From: a bacterium
Lineage (GTDB): Bacteria > Hydrogenedentota > Hydrogenedentia > Hydrogenedentiales > SLHB01
Assembly: GCA_024231375.1 (NCBI GenBank)
Contig: JAAEQP010001869.1
Location: forward strand, 1 to 5,907
Direction: 5' to 3'
Length of the DNA stretch: 5,907 nucleotides
Shown here: piece by piece, positions 1 to 3,390 of the stretch
Layout of the letters: every line of letters starts with the position of its first letter
Numbering within the stretch: the stretch's first letter is position 1
Made by a program: the position numbers and the translations under genes
The notes under the pieces: model-generated
Seen by the model: the letters and a program-made list of their open reading frames with translations, nothing else
The model's database searches: none
What the model was told of the DNA's origin: nothing

Positions 1-552
1 AACCCTTTCGGCGTATAGCGCCGGCCGGCTCCTACCCTGTTCCCCTGCCAAGCCTCGCTGTCGTCCACCCAACGTTTCGCAAACTTGAACGTTGTATGGT
101 AGGGTGACACGCGGTATTTGTCAACCAATTACCTGCCCCGTAAACGCCAGCGGGCTCAATGCACCGCCGGGCCGCCACCCTCCGAGACTGCATCTAAACT
201 GTCTTGGCACCCGCGTCCTGTCACAAACATCCGGGCACTTTGCGACCTTCCCTTTGGTACTATCCCTCGGATCCGGGAAAAGTTCCACATTATGCACCGT
301 TTTTTCGAAGGATCGACCACCATTCGGATGGGTGGAGAATTGAACCCGAAGATGGACTTCAAGTCGTTATTTATGAACCTGTTACGAGACTATTTCAGGC
401 GACCCAAGTAGACAGGGCCGCGCATGGGGCCATTCTGAGACGTCGAGATAGGCGCTTCCGGTTCTTCGGTGTCAGCGCTGCGCTGCATGCTCTCGCTTGT
501 CATCTCACGCGGGGGGCGGTCAACGGATGCGGCTTGAGGGGCGTTATGTGTT
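1..552. other. Apparently non-coding upstream region
   Basis: No reading frame here looks like a real gene. The open frames are short, overlap one another, use TTG or poorly placed starts without a Shine-Dalgarno, and translate to Cys/His/Arg/Pro-rich protein without domain character. Frames entering from the left edge stop by about position 107, so no upstream gene ends here on the plus strand with any visible coding character. Small structures are present: a 5-bp hairpin at 9-23 (CGGCG/CGCCG), a 10-bp palindrome GCCGGCCGGC at 20-29, the hairpin at 102-126 listed separately, an 8-bp palindrome CGGATCCG at 268-275, and a composite hairpin at 452-478 (GCGCT/AGCGC enclosing CCG/CGG). A run of six T at 300-305 has no GC-rich stem directly before it, so it is not a terminator. 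The stretch could be a long regulatory region, a decayed gene or hold an unrecognised small RNA. Confidence 0.6.
98..126 (+). repeat. Possible diverged copy of the GGTAGGG hairpin module
   Basis: The segment begins GGTAGGG, the same heptamer that bounds both ends of the palindrome at 3215-3298. It then forms a hairpin: TGACA (105-109) pairs with TGTCA (119-123), with outer G-C pairs at 102/126 and 103/125 around one G-A mismatch (104/124). The left arm of the big palindrome also has a G-A mismatch inside its stem, one step further in. The loop and stem sequence otherwise differ, so relatedness rests on a 7-base match plus similar layout and may be chance. Confidence 0.25.
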
Positions 553-581
553 TTGACACCTGAATGTTAGCGACCTAGAAT
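553..581 (+). promoter_or_regulatory. Near-consensus sigma-70-type promoter for the lipoprotein gene
   Basis: A perfect -35 hexamer TTGACA (553-558) is followed, after exactly 17 nt, by TAGAAT (576-581), which matches the TATAAT -10 consensus at five of six positions. Transcription would start near 587-589, about 93 nt before the ATG at 681 and directly at the first G-rich strand of the structured leader. This is the best promoter match seen in the window and suggests strong basal transcription by the housekeeping sigma factor. Control would then more likely act on the RNA leader than on promoter recognition. Inferred from sequence match and position only. Confidence 0.72.
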
Positions 582-590
582 AGCTGGGCG

Positions 591-625
591 GGCCGGGAAA
601 CCCATCGCCGAAGGCGTGCCCGGTC
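591..625 (+). other. Branched stem-loop in the 5' leader
   Basis: GGCCGGG (591-597) pairs with CCCGGTC (619-625), giving seven pairs including one G-U. Inside it CGCC (606-609) and GGCG (613-616) form a second 4-bp stem with a GAA loop, separated from the outer stem by an 8-nt strand (598-605, AAACCCAT) and a TG on the other side. A competing minor hairpin GGG-AAA-CCC (595-603) is possible. The asymmetric internal loop is the kind of place where a ligand or tertiary contact could sit. I do not recognise a known riboswitch class: no cobalamin, TPP, c-di-GMP, SAM or glycine core motif is visible. Confidence 0.5.
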
Positions 626-636
626 TGGTACGGATG

Positions 637-673
637 CCCCTGGGCAGGGGTTCTGCCCGACACGCAGAAAGGA
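637..673 (+). promoter_or_regulatory. Candidate RNA switch overlapping the ribosome-binding site
   Basis: Three hairpins overlap. A: CCCCT (637-641) with AGGGG (646-650), 4-nt loop. B: GGGCAG (642-647) with CTGCCC (653-658), 5-nt loop, extendable by a T-G pair (641/659). C: TTCTGC (651-656) with GCAGAA (664-669), 7-nt loop. A and C can coexist and are directly adjacent (650/651), so they could stack. B excludes both. C pairs the first half of the Shine-Dalgarno AGAAAGGA (666-673), while B leaves it free. The layout therefore offers an off-like state (A plus C) and an on-like state (B), consistent with translational control of the lipoprotein gene. There is no U-tract, which argues against transcription attenuation. 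Function is inferred from base pairing alone. Confidence 0.45.
666..673 (+). promoter_or_regulatory. Ribosome-binding site of the lipoprotein gene
   Basis: AGAAAGGA contains the AAAGGA Shine-Dalgarno core, which ends 7 nt before the ATG at 681. It supports that start, and its 5' half is the right strand of leader hairpin C. Confidence 0.75.
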
Positions 674-680
674 ACGCCGG

Positions 681-3191
681 ATGTCACGCCGAAAGTGCGC
701 GTTCGTTACATTACTGCTTTGGATTGTTGGGGTTACGTTGGCGGGATGCGCTCATACGCCGCCCGTGCCCCTGGAACCGGCCCCAGCGCCAGCCGATGAC
801 ACCACGGTGTCGCGGATACGCATCGCGCCGGATGCCGATGATGGACAGGGCTCCCTGCGTCTGCGCGTGTCACACCCGGAGCAATGCGCCCCTGCCGACA
901 CCGTCGCGTTCCATTGCACCATCCACTCGGAGAAGATCTACACCAACCTCCTGCTTTGCCTGGATGTGAAGGACGAGAGCGGCTGTGTGTGTCACGCGGC
1001 CCGGCAGGTGATCGACGTGGCGGAGGGGTCCACGCCCGCCCAATTCGCATGGCAGCCCGCGGATCTGGCCGATGGCGTCCACGTCATCGAGTTCAGAGTG
1101 GAGCAGGAGCCTGTGCGGACCTTGGCGACCCGGACGCTGACGCTGACGCAGACGACGCTGGCGAACGTTTCGGATCTCCTGGACCGTTGCGAGACGGCGC
1201 TGGCGGTGCTACGCGAAACCCTCTCGACGTACGAAGGACAGGAATGCAACCCGGCCTATGCGCGTCTGCGGCTGACGGTTGTGGAGCGGACGCTGCCGGT
1301 TGCCAAGAAGGCCTTGGCGCGCGATGACTGGGAACGGGCCGCCCACTTGGGCCGATACGTGGACGGAGCCATTCGCGCGGCCCGTGCCGAACTCGCTCTG
1401 GCATCGCTCACACCCGAACTGACGCAGCCTTCTCCGTCACGAGACTTGAAGAAGATCGAGGCGCACGGCGGTGTCTTTCAGAGTGGGGACAGGCCCGTCT
1501 TCCTGTTCGGGGGAATCGGGGACTCGACCCCCGGGCAGCAACTCCCGCTGTTCTCGCGTCTTGGACTCAACGCCGCGTCGGTTGGGCCCGCTCGGAGTCT
1601 GGCCGATGGCGAACGTGCCGCCAGCGCGGACATTGTGTTGTTCACGGGCTTGGGGCTCGAATCCCTGGACGCGGCGGCGCTTGAGAAGCGGCCGAGCCTT
1701 GCTCTTGGGAATCGCTACGATATCTCGCGCGCGGGCGCTGTCGATGCGGCGCGGGAGCGCATTGAGGAGGCGGCGGGGTCTCTCAAGGAGGGGCAAGGCG
1801 CCGTCATTGTCTCGTTGGCCGACCGGCCAGCCTTCACGTTGGACGGCGAGCGGTTCCGTGCGGGATTCATCGGATCTCTGGAGGAACGGTACGGGGATCG
1901 TCGTGATATGAACCACATCTGGCAGAGTCGCTACCGCAATTTCGCTGAGGTGCCTGTAGACTGGAGCAAGACGGACCGGGCGTACCAGAGCGATCTGATC
2001 GCCTATCAGAACACGCTGGTGACGCGGTTCTTCAGTGAAACGGCCCGAGCAGCGCGGGAATCGATTCCTGGCGCCTTGATCGCGATTCGCCTACCCGGAG
2101 ACCTGACGATTCCGGGCACGGGCAGGGCCGACATGGACCATGAAGACGTGATGCGATCGGTGGACGTGGTCGAATTCGGGCCACCCGCGTTCGTGGCCGA
2201 GCCTGGATTGGCACTCGGGTACCCGGGCGCGGCGTTCCAGTCGACGCTCCTTACATCTATCGCCCCGGACCGACCTGTGGTGGGGGCATTGGCTTCCTTA
2301 CCTGTGAGCCCGGCTCAGGATGGTTCCTTGGGCGGGCGAGCTGTGCATACGGCCGTGTGGGAATCCGTGATGGCAGGGGCCGACGGTGTCTTGGTGCCCA
2401 TGGCAACCGGCAAAGCAGCGGCAGGCAGTCTGCTTCGCGACCCCTATGGTTTGGAGGGTTTTGGAAGAGCGGCGCTGGATGTGAACCGGTTGGGCGAGAC
2501 CGTTGCCGCGTTCCAGCAGGCGTCCGCGGAGATTGCGATCCTCTGGAGCGAGTCGTCACGCACCTTTGACGGAGGCACGGACTACCTGGCATCCGTGAGG
2601 ACAGCCTTTGAAGGCGTTCTTTGGTTTGGCGCGAAGGTACGGTTCGTCACGGAGCACCAGTGCGCGGAGGGTGCGCTGAAGGACGTGCGTCTCCTGGTCA
2701 TGCCCAGCGCGCCCGCCGTCTCGAACGCCGCGTTCGACAAGATTCAAGCGCACGTGACGTCCGGCGGGTACGTTGTGCGCACGTCGCTCGGTATGCCCTA
2801 CGACCCACGCGGCCTTTCGCGTCCCGACGTGTTGAAACACACCACGCGCACATACCTCGTGGGTGGCAGCGAAACGCCCCTGGACTACCTCCGCGCCGTG
2901 GACATGGCGAACACCGCCGGGGCTCTGACCCGGCTGCCGCGAGCGGTCAACCGCCACGGATACCCCATCGAGGGTCTCGTGACGCGGTACGTGGAGGTGG
3001 AGGGCGTTCCATACCTGTACCTCTGCAACCTGGGCGAGGTCCCGGTCACCGCGCACGTGCAGGGGGATCTCGAGACCGGCCGCGATCTCATCGGCGCACG
3101 ACCCGTCCAGTTCCCCACGGTTCTGGACCCGCTCGATCCCATGCTGATCCGTTTCGAGGGGAAGTCTGAGCCGTCTTCCGACGACGGGTGA
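681..3191 (+). CDS. Surface lipoprotein with GH42-like TIM barrel and trimerisation-like domain, probably catalytically altered
   Basis: This 836-residue protein starts at an ATG with a well-spaced Shine-Dalgarno. It has a lipoprotein signal: basic MSRRK, a hydrophobic core, lipobox LAGC with Cys23, then a Pro/Ala-rich tether to about residue 40. Ala at +2 gives no inner-membrane retention signal, so outer-membrane anchoring is likely. Domains: beta-sandwich about 42-158; helical segment about 161-243; TIM barrel about 261-600, opening GGVFQSGDRPVFLFGG; a GH42 trimerisation/glutamine-amidotransferase-like domain about 616-705 (EIAILWSES, LLVMPSAPAVSN, GGYVVR); and a C-terminal beta domain about 762-830 (YLYLCNLG). 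GH42-like barrels usually carry an NEP acid/base motif and a nucleophile Glu after a KPV-type strand. Here the best-matching places read ADRP (380-383) and RPVVGALASLP (531-541), with no Glu at either, so hydrolysis is doubtful. It could instead bind carbohydrate at the surface, together with the lyase gene downstream. The substrate is unknown. The reading frame and lipoprotein signal are firm; the family call is moderate, made from motif memory without alignment. Confidence 0.85.
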   Translation: MSRRKCAFVTLLLWIVGVTLAGCAHTPPVPLEPAPAPADDTTVSRIRIAPDADDGQGSLRLRVSHPEQCAPADTVAFHCTIHSEKIYTNLLLCLDVKDESGCVCHAARQVIDVAEGSTPAQFAWQPADLADGVHVIEFRVEQEPVRTLATRTLTLTQTTLANVSDLLDRCETALAVLRETLSTYEGQECNPAYARLRLTVVERTLPVAKKALARDDWERAAHLGRYVDGAIRAARAELALASLTPELTQPSPSRDLKKIEAHGGVFQSGDRPVFLFGGIGDSTPGQQLPLFSRLGLNAASVGPARSLADGERAASADIVLFTGLGLESLDAAALEKRPSLALGNRYDISRAGAVDAARERIEEAAGSLKEGQGAVIVSLADRPAFTLDGERFRAGFIGSLEERYGDRRDMNHIWQSRYRNFAEVPVDWSKTDRAYQSDLIAYQNTLVTRFFSETARAARESIPGALIAIRLPGDLTIPGTGRADMDHEDVMRSVDVVEFGPPAFVAEPGLALGYPGAAFQSTLLTSIAPDRPVVGALASLPVSPAQDGSLGGRAVHTAVWESVMAGADGVLVPMATGKAAAGSLLRDPYGLEGFGRAALDVNRLGETVAAFQQASAEIAILWSESSRTFDGGTDYLASVRTAFEGVLWFGAKVRFVTEHQCAEGALKDVRLLVMPSAPAVSNAAFDKIQAHVTSGGYVVRTSLGMPYDPRGLSRPDVLKHTTRTYLVGGSETPLDYLRAVDMANTAGALTRLPRAVNRHGYPIEGLVTRYVEVEGVPYLYLCNLGEVPVTAHVQGDLETGRDLIGARPVQFPTVLDPLDPMLIRFEGKSEPSSDDG

Positions 3192-3202
3192 CACGCCGAA
3201 GC

Positions 3203-3226
3203 CGCGCCCTCTTTGGTAGGGGCGCG
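3203..3226 (+). other. GC hairpin just after the lipoprotein stop, not a clear terminator
   Basis: CGCGCCC (3203-3209) pairs with GGGCGCG (3220-3226) around a 10-nt loop, beginning 12 nt after the stop codon. No T-tract follows, so it does not meet the intrinsic terminator pattern. It overlaps the left end of the 84-bp palindrome and would compete with it. It may protect the mRNA 3' end or be incidental. Confidence 0.35.
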
Positions 3227-3298
3227 CTCTGTCGCGACCGTCTTGGGTAGCGTCGATCGACGCACCGGAAGACGGTCGACACGGAGATCGACCCTACC
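3215..3298. repeat. 84-bp composite palindromic intergenic repeat
   Basis: The element is exactly symmetric in layout: a 35-nt left arm (3215-3249), a perfect 14-bp palindrome GCGTCGATCGACGC (3250-3263), and a 35-nt right arm (3264-3298). Aligning the left arm with the reverse complement of the right arm gives 25 of 35 identical positions, including GGTAGGG at the outer ends and CGACCGTCTT near the centre. Each arm also folds alone: CGCG (3223-3226) with CGCG (3233-3236) on the left, and GGTCGA (3274-3279) with TCGACC (3288-3293) on the right. Several differences between arms keep the inner stem paired, so these look like two inverted copies of a structured module. No flanking target duplication or T-tract is visible. 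A dispersed REP-like or MITE-like repeat is the likeliest identity; an operator for a dimeric regulator is an alternative. Confidence 0.7.
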
Positions 3299-3329
3299 GC
3301 GTACTCTCCCTGAGTGTGCATCCCCTCGC

Positions 3330-3358
3330 TTGACCCGAACTTCGCTCCCCGATACCCT
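3330..3358 (+). promoter_or_regulatory. Candidate promoter for the lyase gene
   Basis: TTGACC (3330-3335, five of six to the -35 consensus) is followed by a 17-nt spacer and TACCCT (3353-3358), which keeps only the first, second and last bases of TATAAT. The start point would be about 3365, giving a leader of roughly 26 nt with the Shine-Dalgarno inside. The -10 match is weak, so readthrough from the upstream gene or another sigma factor is possible. Confidence 0.35.
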
Positions 3359-3378
3359 TCACTCGTCTCAGCATTACC

Positions 3379-3385
3379 AAGGAGG
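3379..3385 (+). promoter_or_regulatory. Strong ribosome-binding site of the lyase gene
   Basis: AAGGAGG is a full anti-16S match ending 5 nt before the ATG at 3391. An ATG at 3386 lies out of frame and too close to be used. The next in-frame codon upstream that matters is a TGA at 3331, with no ATG, GTG or TTG in between, so 3391 is the only plausible start. Confidence 0.85.
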
Positions 3386-3390
3386 ATGTC

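Noticed and set aside
276..305. Possible intrinsic terminator before the T6 run at 300-305
   Set aside because: The only nearby stem (GGAA/TTCC, 276-286) is 4 bp, weak and separated from the T-run by 13 nt.
292..411. Small frame beginning at an internal ATG (MHRFFEGS... ending YFRRPK, 39 residues)
   Set aside because: The end looks protein-like, but there is no convincing ribosome-binding site at a proper distance and no family is recognised, so it cannot be supported as a gene.
204..563. 119-codon frame and overlapping shorter frames upstream of the promoter
   Set aside because: It has a TTG start without a Shine-Dalgarno, Cys/His/Arg-rich composition and no recognisable domain. It also runs into the -35 element of the promoter.
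588..680. Known riboswitch or ribozyme (cobalamin, c-di-GMP, hammerhead) in the leader
   Set aside because: The required cores are absent. For example, there is a GAAA at 597-600 but no CUGANGA partner for a hammerhead, and no cobalamin box or c-di-GMP core. Only generic switch-like pairing can be supported.
1137..1161. Short GACGCTGACGC-type tandem repetition inside the lipoprotein gene
   Set aside because: It encodes an ordinary alternating Thr/Leu beta strand (TLTLTQTTL) and is explained by codon choice.
2556..3194. 212-codon minus-strand frame opposite the 3' end of the lipoprotein gene
   Set aside because: It is an antisense shadow with no ribosome-binding site and no domain character. 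The sense strand there encodes the trimerisation-like and C-terminal beta domains.
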